Below, piece by piece: positions 8,908 through 17,533 of a DNA stretch of 64,000 bases. Every line of letters begins with the position of its first letter. The first letter of the stretch is position 1. The DNA is from Streptomyces sp. IMTB 2501 (GTDB taxonomy: Bacteria; Actinomycetota; Actinomycetes; Streptomycetales; Streptomycetaceae): positions 124,001-188,000 of the forward strand of contig NZ_MQUS01000014.1 of the NCBI RefSeq assembly GCF_001953885.1, given 5' to 3'. The position numbers and the translations under genes are program-made. Below the pieces are notes generated by a model. It did not search any database. It was not told the origin of the DNA and saw nothing but the letters and a program-made list of their open reading frames with translations.

Positions 8908-10746
8908 CTACCGCCTGGTCCAGGCCTCGTTGTCGCCGCCGTCGCAGCTGTAGAGGATCACCTTGCTGTCGTCGGCGGTCGCCTGTCCGCCGACGTCGAG
9001 ACACTTGCCCGACGCCTCGTTCACGATCTGCCCGTTGGCGTTCAGCAGCCAGCGCTGCGTGCCGTCACCGGTGGCCGTGGAGGCCGCCACCAGACCCGAA
9101 CTGCCCGCCGTCAGATAGCCGTTGGCGCCCTTCAGGGTGCCCTGTGCGTCGTACGACCACGACTGATCCGCCGCGCCCGTGCACGAGCCGATCGCGGCGC
9201 CCGAGGCACCGGCGGTCAGGCACTTGCCCGACTGCCTGCCCACCAGGGCGCCGGTCAGCGCCGAACCGCCGGCGCCCTTCTGGTCGAAGACGTACGTCGT
9301 GATCGAGCGGGCGGCGAGCGTGGCGTGCACGGTCCCGTCGCTGACGGCCGGTTTCGCGACCCTCGCCCAGTTCTCGTCCGCCGAGGTCCGCACCGCCTGA
9401 GCGGTCCGCACCGGCGCCTTGCCGGCGAAGTGCAGGTTCAGCGCGGTGTCGGTGGAGTTGTGGTTGTTGACCACGACGACCCACTGGCCGTTCCGGTCGT
9501 ACGACGACACCTCGACGCCGTCCGGAGCCCCGGTCACGTTGTGCGCGACCGAGCCCGGCCGGACGAACCTGCTGTACTGGCCCAGCGCGTAGTACCGCTT
9601 GGTGAAGTACAGCTTCTGGTCGCCGTTCGTCGCGTAGCCGGGGTCGTAGTAGATCAGGCCGTCGTTCCAGCCCTGGTCGTTCCGGGTGGCCGGGTCGGTG
9701 CCGTAGCCGCTGGCGAGCGCCACCCACCACTGGAACGCCGAGTCGTGCGCGGTCGCGAAGTCCTTGTAGATGATCCGCGACATCAGCAGGGCGTTGTCGA
9801 TGGTCGGGTCGTACTCCTGGTTCCAGCCCGTGCTGCCCTTGCCGAAGCAGCAGATCTCGGTGGCCCAGGGCGCCTTGCCGACCGACTTCGACGTCTCGTA
9901 GACGTTGCCGAGCTGGCCGTCGTCCGGGTTGTTGTACGTGTGGTGGGCCAGCTTGGCGACGTACTGCGCGGTGCCCGGCTGCGCCATCCACTGCGGGACC
10001 TCGCTGGTGAACTGCGTGGTCTTGCTGGACTCGTCCGCGATGATGCCCGTCTTCTGGTGCCGGGCCCGCTGCTCGGCACCCAGCGCGCGCACGATGTCGT
10101 CGCGCTGGTCGACCGGTACCGGCATGCCCTCCTGGCCGCAGTCGGCGAAGCTGTTGTCCGGTTCGTTGAAGGGGCTGATGTAGTCGAGCCGTACGCCCTG
10201 CCGCGCGAAGTGATCGGTCACGTCGGCCACGTACTTCGCGAAGTCGCTCTCGTTCTCCGCCTTCAGCCAGCCGCCGCAGCTCTTGCCGTTGGCCGTCCAC
10301 CGGGCGGGCGCGCTGTTGACGAAGCCGATCAGGTCCTTCACGCCGTAGCGCGCGGCGTACTTCAGGAACGTCTGACCGCCGTTGTCCTTGCTCCAGTCGT
10401 ACGAGCCGTCGGACTTGAGGAAGTCCTCGGCGGCGCGGGCCGGGGTGGTGACGGCGACTCCACCGCCGCCGATGTTGTACCGGTACGAGCTGAGGTGCAA
10501 CCCCTGTGGAGCGAAGAGGAGTTGGGCGACCCGGGCCTGGACCTTCGGGTCGAAGTGCTGGAGGTCGTTGACCCACCAGGCGCCGGACGCGCCGATGTTG
10601 TCGATGGTCTGGGCGGCGTGGGGAGAGACCTCGGCGGCGGCCGGGGCGGCGTCGGCACTCGCGGGCGGGGAGGTGAGGAGGGCTGCGGTGACGGCCAGTG
10701 CGGCGGAGGCTGTCAGCAGCAGGGATCTCTTACGGGGGTGAGACAC
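8908..10746 (-). CDS. Secreted GH30 endo-beta-1,6-galactanase-like enzyme with ricin B lectin domain
   Basis: 612 residues. A Sec signal peptide (RKR, then an Ala/Leu-rich core, ending near PASADA) leads to a GH30 barrel: acid/base Glu in SPFNEPD (about E195) and nucleophile Glu in WATEICC (about E297). The overall sequence recalls the GH30 subfamily that includes Streptomyces endo-beta-1,6-galactanase. From about residue 485 there is a ricin-type beta-trefoil carbohydrate-binding domain (QSGKCLTA, QSWSY, GKCLDVGG, NEAWTRR). The GTG at 10746 is preferred because GGAAGGG sits six bases upstream; an ATG at 10767 is the alternative. It lies between the ROK regulator and the ABC operon, consistent with trimming type II arabinogalactan side chains outside the cell. 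Confidence 0.85.
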   Translation of the reverse strand: MSHPRKRSLLLTASAALAVTAALLTSPPASADAAPAAAEVSPHAAQTIDNIGASGAWWVNDLQHFDPKVQARVAQLLFAPQGLHLSSYRYNIGGGGVAVTTPARAAEDFLKSDGSYDWSKDNGGQTFLKYAARYGVKDLIGFVNSAPARWTANGKSCGGWLKAENESDFAKYVADVTDHFARQGVRLDYISPFNEPDNSFADCGQEGMPVPVDQRDDIVRALGAEQRARHQKTGIIADESSKTTQFTSEVPQWMAQPGTAQYVAKLAHHTYNNPDDGQLGNVYETSKSVGKAPWATEICCFGKGSTGWNQEYDPTIDNALLMSRIIYKDFATAHDSAFQWWVALASGYGTDPATRNDQGWNDGLIYYDPGYATNGDQKLYFTKRYYALGQYSRFVRPGSVAHNVTGAPDGVEVSSYDRNGQWVVVVNNHNSTDTALNLHFAGKAPVRTAQAVRTSADENWARVAKPAVSDGTVHATLAARSITTYVFDQKGAGGSALTGALVGRQSGKCLTAGASGAAIGSCTGAADQSWSYDAQGTLKGANGYLTAGSSGLVAASTATGDGTQRWLLNANGQIVNEASGKCLDVGGQATADDSKVILYSCDGGDNEAWTRR

Positions 10747-10828
10747 GTGCATCCCTTCCGTCGTCATGAAGGCGGTGCGGTACGGCTCCTTGCGGGGTGG
10801 TGGTGCGCTTGGTGGTTACCTCGCGTGT

Positions 10829-12043
10829 TCATTTCTTCTGCGGGGTGCGCCGCTGCCCGACGGACTGCAGCGCCCCTTCCAGCGCGAACGTGGCCGCGCC
10901 GAGGGACACCGGGTCGGTGGGGATCGGGGAGAGGACGATCTCGGTGGCGGCCAGCGGGCGGCGCAGCGCGTGCCGGGCGACGGCCTGGCGGACCTCGGCC
11001 AGCAGCGGCTCGCCCAGCCGGGCGGCGACCCAGCTGCTGAGCACGACCACTTCGGGGTTGAGCAGGTTGATCAGATCGGAGATACCGGCGCCCAGGTACC
11101 GTGCGGTGTCCCGGACCACCTTGACCGCCACCGGGTCGCCCGCGGCGACCGCGCGCGCCAGCGCGTCCACGGTGGCCGTCTGGTCCTCGGGATGCAACAA
11201 GGGGGAACGCGGGCTCAGTTCACGCAGATTCTGCATGATGCCCGGCGCGCCGACGTACGTCTCGACACAGCCGTGGTTGCCGCAGTGGCACAGCCGCCCG
11301 TCCAGCACGAGCGTGGTGTGGCCCCACTCGCCGGCGCTGTTGCTCACCCCCCGGTGCAGTCCGCCGCCGAGGGCGAGACCGGCACCGACCCCCGTGCCCA
11401 GGTTGACCACGACCGCGTCCCCACGGCCCCGCGCGGCCCCGAACCACAGCTCGGCCACCGCGCACGCGCGCAGCGGATTGTCCAGGTGCAGCGGATACGC
11501 GATGTGTTCGGCGAGCAGATCGAGCAACGGTACGTCGTGCCAGTCCCAGTTGGGCGCGTACTCGGCGACGCCGGTGTCCCGGTCCACCTGGCCCGGCACG
11601 CTCACCCCGACGCCGAGCACCCGGGCCGCCTCGATGCCGGCCTGCGCCACCACCGAGTCGACGGCGGCGGCGACATGGCCGACCACCTGCTCCGGACGGC
11701 TCTCGCCGGTCCGCATGTCCTCGTCGGCCCGGGCCAGCACGTTCAACGCCAGGTCGAACAGCTCGACATGGACATAGGTCTCCGCGATGTCGACGCCGAT
11801 CAACGCGCCCCCCGACGCGTTGACGGCCACCAGGCCCCGGGGCCGGCCGCCGGCCGAGTCCTCGAAACCCACCTCGGTGATCATGCGGAGCTCCAGCAGC
11901 TCGCCGACCAGCGTGGCGACCGTGGCCAGGCTCAGCCCGGTGGCGGCGGCCAGCTCCTGCCGGGAGGTGGGGGATGCGGCGATGATCTGGCGCAGCACCT
12001 CATAGCGGTTCGCGGTGCGGATGTCACGTGATGTGCGCTTCAC
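10829..12043 (-). CDS. ROK-family transcriptional regulator
   Basis: 404 residues: an N-terminal winged HTH (residues about 10-65, including SRQELAAATGLSLATVATLV) followed by a ROK sugar-kinase-like domain with the zinc motif CHCGNHGCVE and a glycine-rich ATP/phosphate loop (NLGTGVGAGLALGGG). ROK regulators of this layout are usually sugar-responsive repressors or activators of adjacent transport and hydrolase genes. The GTG at 12043 has GAAGGGG upstream. It lies next to GH30 and the ABC transporter in the same direction, so it is the likely controller of the galactan locus. The effector sugar is unknown. Confidence 0.9.
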   Translation of the reverse strand: MKRTSRDIRTANRYEVLRQIIAASPTSRQELAAATGLSLATVATLVGELLELRMITEVGFEDSAGGRPRGLVAVNASGGALIGVDIAETYVHVELFDLALNVLARADEDMRTGESRPEQVVGHVAAAVDSVVAQAGIEAARVLGVGVSVPGQVDRDTGVAEYAPNWDWHDVPLLDLLAEHIAYPLHLDNPLRACAVAELWFGAARGRGDAVVVNLGTGVGAGLALGGGLHRGVSNSAGEWGHTTLVLDGRLCHCGNHGCVETYVGAPGIMQNLRELSPRSPLLHPEDQTATVDALARAVAAGDPVAVKVVRDTARYLGAGISDLINLLNPEVVVLSSWVAARLGEPLLAEVRQAVARHALRRPLAATEIVLSPIPTDPVSLGAATFALEGALQSVGQRRTPQKK

Positions 12044-12117
12044 GCGGCTGCCCCTTCGATCCCATCCTCGTCCCATCCCGTCCAGGCCGGGGCTACGACG
12101 GCACCGGCGCGGGCGCC

Positions 12118-12147
12118 AGGTTATGGGCTGGGAGTCGCTTTCGACAA
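12118..12147 (-). promoter_or_regulatory. Candidate promoter of the ROK regulator
   Basis: On the minus strand TTGTCG (12147-12142) and TAACCT (12123-12118) are spaced by 18 bp, 75 nt before the GTG start. The -35 lies in AACCCCTTGTCGAA, matching 12 of 14 bases of the segment at the ABC operon promoter, which suggests shared control or autoregulation. Confidence 0.5.
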
Positions 12148-12215
12148 GGGGTTAGGAAAGGGGCTGGAGAAAGTCCTCGGTGGCGGAGGGCCGCTCCTGG
12201 GCCGGCACACGGCCG

Positions 12216-13478
12216 TCAGCCGTCCAGGAGATCCCTCACGAAGGTGTTGGCGAACTTCCCGGCCGGATCCAGGGAGCGGGCCAGGGCCCGGAAGTCGGCG
12301 AGGCGTGTATACCGTCCACGGACGACCGCCGACGGGATCTCGTACACCTTCCCCCAGTGCGGCCGCGGGTCGAAGGGAGCCAGCGCCTCCTCCAGCCGGC
12401 GCACCACCGGCAGGACGGCCGCCTCGTCCGGAACCCAGGTGAAGTGCAGCGCCACCGAGTCCTGTCCGTGAGCCGGGCTCAGCCACTGCGGGTCGGCGGC
12501 GACCGTACGCACCTCGCAGGTCTGCAGTACACCGGCGACCGCCGGGCGTATGCCGTCGATTGCGTACAGCGCATCGACGGCGGCCGACCGCGGCAGCAGA
12601 TACTCCGACTGGATCTCCGCCCCGCTGCTCGGTGTGAACTCCGCCCGGAAATGCGGCAGTCGCTCGTGCCACGGTCCCGGTACGCCCAACTGCTCGGTGC
12701 AGTGGGTCGCGGGCATCCCTGGCACCGGGTGCACCGGCACCCCGGCGGGCGCCGCCCACGGGAAGCGCACCGCCGGCTGGTCGGTGCGCCGCTTGACCCA
12801 TACATGCCGGAAGCCCGGCTCCCGCCAGTCGGTGAACAGGCTCACGCTGTACCCGGCGGCCGACACGGCGGTGAAGTCCAGCCCGTCCAGCGGGAGTTCG
12901 GTGAAGACGTGCTGCTCCACCTCGTACGCCGGCTCCAGGTCGAGGGTGAGCGCGGTGACGACGCCGAGCGCGCCGAGCGAGGTCACGGCTCCGTCGAACC
13001 GCGCGTCACCCCGGCCGATCGTGACCGCCGAGCCGTCCGCGACGACCAGCTCCACCTCCCGGACGGCCGAGGCCAGCGGCCCGTTGTCCACCCCCGAGCC
13101 GTGTGTGCCGGTCGCCACCGAACCGGCCACCGAGATGTGCGGCAGGGAGGCCATGTTGGGGAGGGCGAGCCCGTGCGCATGGACCGCCCGGGCCAGTTCG
13201 GCGTAGCGCACCCCGCCCGACACCCGGACCGTGCGCGCGGCCGTGTCGACCTCGGTCACCGGCGGCAGCCCGGCGGTGGACAGCAGCACACCGTCCGGGC
13301 CCGGATCGGCGATCCGGTTGAAGGAGTGCCCACTGCCCAGCACCCGCACCCGTGCACTGCCCGCCACCAGCGCCGCGAGCGCGTCGAGCGTGCCCGGGCG
13401 GTGGAAGGCGCGCGCGGTGTACGTGATGGTGCGCGCCCAGTTGGTGACCGCCCCGGCGGTCCCGGCCGTCCCTGACAT
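12216..13478 (-). CDS. aldO: Alditol oxidase (AldO/xylitol oxidase type), covalent FAD
   Basis: 420 residues, very similar along its length to what I recall of Streptomyces coelicolor AldO. The PCMH FAD-binding fold carries GSGHSFN (His about 51, covalent flavin attachment in AldO) and SVATGTHGSG. The C-terminal ALO domain contains HWGKVYEIP and ends with LDPAGKFANTFV. The family oxidises terminal hydroxyls of xylitol, sorbitol and similar polyols to aldoses, releasing H2O2; the protein is cytoplasmic. It starts at an ATG at 13478 and faces a divergent PNPOx-like gene across 188 bp. No polyol transporter is adjacent. Confidence 0.92.
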   Translation of the reverse strand: MSGTAGTAGAVTNWARTITYTARAFHRPGTLDALAALVAGSARVRVLGSGHSFNRIADPGPDGVLLSTAGLPPVTEVDTAARTVRVSGGVRYAELARAVHAHGLALPNMASLPHISVAGSVATGTHGSGVDNGPLASAVREVELVVADGSAVTIGRGDARFDGAVTSLGALGVVTALTLDLEPAYEVEQHVFTELPLDGLDFTAVSAAGYSVSLFTDWREPGFRHVWVKRRTDQPAVRFPWAAPAGVPVHPVPGMPATHCTEQLGVPGPWHERLPHFRAEFTPSSGAEIQSEYLLPRSAAVDALYAIDGIRPAVAGVLQTCEVRTVAADPQWLSPAHGQDSVALHFTWVPDEAAVLPVVRRLEEALAPFDPRPHWGKVYEIPSAVVRGRYTRLADFRALARSLDPAGKFANTFVRDLLDG

Positions 13479-13666
13479 CGGTGAGTCCCTCCCGGAGGGG
13501 CGCGGGTGCTTACGTGTGCGTGGCGTGCGCGTGCCTGTGTGCCGACCCTCTCATCCGCCCTGTTCCACCGGGGAGCCTGCTGCGGATTTCGTTGCCATGG
13601 CTGACTTAGTCGACGCATTCAAAATCCCGGTGGCCTTCCTAATGCGATATCGGTACCTTTCGGCGC

Positions 13667-14341
13667 ATGACCCAGGAACCGCTTCCCGACCGGCTGCCCG
13701 TCACCGACCGCACCCGTCACCGCAGGCTGCGCGAGCAGGGCAGCCTGGAGCGGGCGGAGCTGGAGACGATCCTCGACGCCGCCTTCGTCTGTCATCTCGG
13801 CGTGCTGGTCGACGGGCGGCCGCTCGTCGTGCCGACGGTGTACGGGCGGGACGAACGGTGGCTGTATCTGCACGGATCCGTCGCCAGCCGCAGCCTCGCC
13901 GGTGACACCCCGGTGTGCGTGACCGTGACCCATGTCGACGGGCTCGTGCTCGCCCGGTCCGTCTTCGAGCACGGCGTCAACTACCGCAGCGCCGTGATCC
14001 ACGGCATGGCCCGCAAGGTCACCGACCCCGAGGAGAAGCTGGCGGGCCTGCGCCTGCTGACCGAGCACTCCGCGCCGGGCCAGTGGTCGTACGCCCGCCG
14101 CCCCAGCCGCAAGGAACTGGCCGCCACCACTGTCCTCGCCCTCTCCCTGGAGGAGGCCTCCGTCAAGATCCGCACGGGCGCCCCGGACGACGGCGACGGG
14201 CCCGACGCGGCCCTTGGCCTGTGGGCCGGAGTCCTGCCGCTGACCACGGTGTGGGGCACCCCGGAGCCGGACCCGGCGCTGCCGGCCGGGACCGCCGTAC
14301 CAGAACACATCGCCCGCCGTGCGGGGACCCGGCACGGCTGA
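13667..14341 (+). CDS. Pyridoxamine 5'-phosphate oxidase family (FMN-binding) protein
   Basis: 224 residues with a split-barrel flavin-binding fold of the Pyridox_ox_2 group: CHLGVLVDGRPLVVPTVYGR and LYLHGSVASRSL in the first half, YRSAVIHGMARKV in the middle. Such proteins bind FMN or heme and often act as F420/FMN-dependent reductases or nitroimidazole-reductase-like enzymes; the reaction is not identifiable here. It is divergent from aldO and 58 bp ahead of the radical SAM gene, so it may share a transcript with the latter. Upstream AT-richer bases (13615-13650) probably hold its promoter. Confidence 0.8.
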   Translation: MTQEPLPDRLPVTDRTRHRRLREQGSLERAELETILDAAFVCHLGVLVDGRPLVVPTVYGRDERWLYLHGSVASRSLAGDTPVCVTVTHVDGLVLARSVFEHGVNYRSAVIHGMARKVTDPEEKLAGLRLLTEHSAPGQWSYARRPSRKELAATTVLALSLEEASVKIRTGAPDDGDGPDAALGLWAGVLPLTTVWGTPEPDPALPAGTAVPEHIARRAGTRHG

Positions 14342-14399
14342 GCCGCAGACGGGGGCATACGGTGTGAGACGTACGCCTGAGCCGGGAGGAGACAGACGG

Positions 14400-15731
14400 A
14401 TGGGCAGTCGTACCGCGCTGGTCGAGGATCTGATGGAGCGCTTCCCGCATGTGCCACGGGAGGCCGTCTTCAAGGAGGACCTGCTCCGCGGCGGCGTCGC
14501 CTTCGACCCGTCCGCCCTCAGTGACAACGAGAGCGGCGAGGTCAAGCCGAAGTCGTACTTCATCTTCTCCTTCGACCACGGCACCCTGCCCGAGCTGGGC
14601 GAGGCCGCGCTGCGGCGGCCCCCGGAGGAGATCATCCTCACCGGCGGCCCGTACGATCTGCGCCGCACCGTCGTCTCCGTACGGGTGAACCCGGCCTCGC
14701 CGTACCGGGTGGCCGCCGACGACGAGGGGCTGCTCGGCCTCTACCTCGACGGGAAGCGCATCGCCGACGTCGGGGTGCCGCCCATGCCGGAGTACTACCG
14801 GCACACCCTCTCCAACGGAAAGTCCGTGATGGAGGTGGCTCCGACCATCCAGTGGGGCTATCTGATCTACCTCACCGTCTTCCGGGTCTGCCAGTACTTC
14901 GGCGCCAAGGAGGAGTGCCAGTACTGCGACATCAACCACAACTGGCGCCAGCACAAGGCGGCCGGACGGCCGTATACCGGTGTCAAGGACGTCGAGGAGG
15001 TACTGGAGGCCCTTGAGATCATCGACCGGTACGACACCCAGAAGGCCTCCACCGCGTACACGCTGACCGGTGGCGCGATCACCAGGACCGTCGCCGGGCG
15101 CGACGAGGCGGACTTCTACGGCCACTACGCCAAGGCGATCGAGGAGCGCTTCCCCGGGCGCTGGATCGGCAAGGTCGTGGCCCAGGCGCTGCCGCGTGAC
15201 GACGTGCAGCGGTTCAAGGACTACGGCGTCCAGATCTACCACCCCAACTTCGAGGTGTGGGACCGGCGGCTGTTCGAGCTGTACTGCCCGGGCAAGGAGC
15301 GGTACGTCGGCCGGGACGAGTGGCACAAGCGGATCCTGGACTCCGCCGAGGTGTTCGGCGCGCGCAATGTGATCCCCAACTTCGTCGCGGGCGTGGAGAT
15401 GGCCGAGCCGTTCGGGTTCACGACGGTGGACGAGGCGATCGAGTCGACCACCGAGGGGCTGCGCTTCTTCATGTCGCACGGCATCACGCCGCGCTTCACC
15501 ACCTGGTGCCCGGAGCCCACCACGCCGCTCGGCAAGGCCAACCCGCAGGGCGCGCCGCTGGAGTACCACATCCGGCTGCTCCAGGCCTATCGCCAGACGA
15601 TGGACGACTTCGGGCTCTCCTCGCCCCCCGGTTACGGCCTGCCCGGACCCGGCCGCGCGGTCTTCTCCGTCAGCTCCTTCATGGACAGCCTGCCCGCGGA
15701 CGAACCCACGGAGGCACCGGCCCAGGCGTGA
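14400..15731 (+). CDS. Radical SAM protein with CX8CX2C cluster motif
   Basis: 443 residues. The ATG at 14400 follows GGGAGGAG. Three cysteines, C164, C173 and C176 (VCQYFGAKEECQYCDI), sit where radical SAM enzymes hold their 4Fe-4S cluster, but the spacing is CX8CX2C rather than the canonical CX3CX2C. Downstream, TGGAI resembles the SAM-binding GGE-like strand and the remainder looks like a TIM barrel (IYHPNFEVWD, NVIPNFVAGVEMAEP). I do not recognise the reaction. No SPASM-like extra cysteine cluster is apparent. No precursor peptide is obvious next to it. The preceding PNPOx-like gene may be co-transcribed. Confidence 0.8.
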   Translation: MGSRTALVEDLMERFPHVPREAVFKEDLLRGGVAFDPSALSDNESGEVKPKSYFIFSFDHGTLPELGEAALRRPPEEIILTGGPYDLRRTVVSVRVNPASPYRVAADDEGLLGLYLDGKRIADVGVPPMPEYYRHTLSNGKSVMEVAPTIQWGYLIYLTVFRVCQYFGAKEECQYCDINHNWRQHKAAGRPYTGVKDVEEVLEALEIIDRYDTQKASTAYTLTGGAITRTVAGRDEADFYGHYAKAIEERFPGRWIGKVVAQALPRDDVQRFKDYGVQIYHPNFEVWDRRLFELYCPGKERYVGRDEWHKRILDSAEVFGARNVIPNFVAGVEMAEPFGFTTVDEAIESTTEGLRFFMSHGITPRFTTWCPEPTTPLGKANPQGAPLEYHIRLLQAYRQTMDDFGLSSPPGYGLPGPGRAVFSVSSFMDSLPADEPTEAPAQA

Positions 15732-15798
15732 TCCCGTTCACCGGTCCGGCGGGGCGGTGAGCGGAACGGCGCCCGCATCCGTACAGGAGGGCGGAGTC

Positions 15799-15918
15799 AT
15801 GGGCTCATCGCGTCGCGCATCCGCGTCACCACCAACGGTAACCGGATGTGAACAGGGCGCTTGTCAGTTGTGTCGAGGGCGTGAAAGGCTCTGTGCACTG
15901 CCGCGAGGTTCCCGCTAA
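15799..15918 (+). CDS. Candidate small cysteine-containing ORF (39 aa)
   Basis: ATG preceded by AGGAGGGCGGAG at good spacing. The product has four cysteines in CX4CX2CX6C (CEQGACQLCRGRERLC) and is basic. The third-position G/C bias is weaker than in neighbouring genes. It lies in the 237-bp gap between the radical SAM gene and the membrane sensor gene, so it could be a leader ORF, a small metal-binding peptide or chance. No homologue is recognised. Confidence 0.3.
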   Translation: MGSSRRASASPPTVTGCEQGACQLCRGRERLCALPRGSR

Positions 15919-15968
15919 CTCCCTTTCCTCAGTGGTGAGTTGACCTTGCTCGTGGATGCAGGAGTCCC

Positions 15969-17474
15969 ATGCCCGACCTGCCGACCCCTCAGGACGCCAC
16001 CGAGGCCGCGCTGTTCTCGGAGGGCTGGGACGCGGTGCTCAGCTACGCGGACCTGTGCACCTCCGGCTCCCTGACGGCCCAACAACTGGCCACCGAGGCC
16101 TTCACGCTCGGCATGCGCGAGGTCCGCGCCGCCGCGCGCACCCATGTGCGGGGCGCGGGCCGCCGTACCGCACGGCTGCCCACCATCCCGGCGCTGCTCA
16201 CCGCCGTACGCGACACCGCCGCCGCCTGGGAGGCCGACGGGCAGGGGCACAAGCTCGACCCCGACCTCAGGCTGTGGCTCAACTCCGGTACCGCCGCCCG
16301 CTATACGGGCCGGCCGCTGGAGCGCCCGGTCGCGCTGCGCGGCCTGAGGGACATGCAGGAGGCCGACGCCGCGCTGCTCTGGCTGGCCGAGGTGGAGGCG
16401 CTGCCGCTGCCCGCCGTCGCCCGCCGGCTCGGCCTGGACCCGGCCACCGTCGCCGACGAACTCGACCAGGTCCGCACCCTGTTCCGGGACCGCTGCCACC
16501 GCGCCCACCTCGACAGCCCGCTGGACGCGCGGTGCCGCTCCTACGCCCGGCTGCTGGACGCGGTCACCCGCTCACCGGCCGCCGACGCCCCCGACGACCT
16601 CTCCCGGCACCTCGCGACCTGTGTGCGGTGTGCCGAGGCCGCCGCCTGTCTGCGGCTGCACGGCGGTGGACTGCCCGCCGCGCTGGCCGGCGGGGTGATC
16701 GGCTGGGGCGGCCTCGCCTACCTGGAGCGCCGCCGCCGCGCCGCCGAGGTCCGCCTCGGCGCGGGCCGCCCCACCGACGGCGCGCCTGCCGCCGGCTCCG
16801 GCGATCCGGAGGAGGAGGGCACCGGCCGCAGCCGCGTCCTGCGCGGCGGCCTGCTCGCCGCGGCCGTGCTGCTGTCGGCGCTGGCGCTCGGCGTGTCGAT
16901 GATGCCGTTCGGCGGCTCCGGCGACGACGCCGCGGCCGCCCGCGGCGACACCGCCACCGCTCACGACGACGGACAGCGGGTCGCCGACCCCAGCATCACC
17001 ACGGCCCGGAAGCCCGCTTCGCCGACGGCACCCGCCACCACCCCTTCCGCAGCGCGTACGACGGCCGGCTCCGACCGCAGGAAGACCGATCCCGAACCAC
17101 AGGGCACCTCCTCGGCCACGCCCGAGCCCGGCCCCGGCAGCACCAGCGCCGCTCCCGCCGTCACCTGCCGCGCCGCCTACCACCTCGTCAACCAGTGGCC
17201 CGACGGCTTCCAGGCCACCGTCACCGTCACCACCGACCGGCCCCTCACCGGCTGGAACGTGTCCTGGGCCTTCCGCGACGGCCAGCAGATCGGCCAGATG
17301 TGGGACGCCACCGCCCAGCAGAACGGCCCCCGCGTCACGGCCACCGCCGCCGACTACAACAAGACCGTCGCCGCAGACGGCACCCTGTCCTTCGGCTTCC
17401 TCGCCACCTGGCAGGACAGGAACCGGGCCCCGGACTCCTTCACACTCAACGGGGCGTCCTGCGCCTCCGGTTGA
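15969..17474 (+). CDS. Membrane protein: sigma-like HTH, zinc finger, TM helix and extracellular CBM2
   Basis: 501 residues in a rare order. Residues 1-60 resemble an ECF sigma region 2 helix (ALFSEGWDAVLSYADL ... EAFTLGMREV). Residues about 135-185 form a region-4-like HTH (LPLPAVARRLGLDPATVADEL). H214-x3-C218-x2-C221 is the anti-sigma zinc-finger signature. Residues about 289-310 are a membrane helix, then a Pro/Thr-rich linker. Residues about 398-500 are a CBM2 cellulose-binding module with paired terminal cysteines and conserved Trp residues (GWNVSWAF, MWDAT, FGFLATW). The ATG follows AGGAG. It reads as a cell-envelope cellulose or chitin sensor signalling to transcription; whether the sigma-like part binds RNA polymerase is unknown. 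Confidence 0.75.
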   Translation: MPDLPTPQDATEAALFSEGWDAVLSYADLCTSGSLTAQQLATEAFTLGMREVRAAARTHVRGAGRRTARLPTIPALLTAVRDTAAAWEADGQGHKLDPDLRLWLNSGTAARYTGRPLERPVALRGLRDMQEADAALLWLAEVEALPLPAVARRLGLDPATVADELDQVRTLFRDRCHRAHLDSPLDARCRSYARLLDAVTRSPAADAPDDLSRHLATCVRCAEAAACLRLHGGGLPAALAGGVIGWGGLAYLERRRRAAEVRLGAGRPTDGAPAAGSGDPEEEGTGRSRVLRGGLLAAAVLLSALALGVSMMPFGGSGDDAAAARGDTATAHDDGQRVADPSITTARKPASPTAPATTPSAARTTAGSDRRKTDPEPQGTSSATPEPGPGSTSAAPAVTCRAAYHLVNQWPDGFQATVTVTTDRPLTGWNVSWAFRDGQQIGQMWDATAQQNGPRVTATAADYNKTVAADGTLSFGFLATWQDRNRAPDSFTLNGASCASG

Positions 17475-17533
17475 GCCGCGGTACGGACAGGCGCCGTACG
17501 GAGGTGTCGTACGGAAAGCGCGTCGTGCGGAAA

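Noticed and set aside
14400..15731. Radical SAM gene as the missing maturase for the peptide at 50421
   Set aside because: It is 35 kb away, lacks SPASM-like cysteines, has a different motif spacing and sits with unrelated genes.
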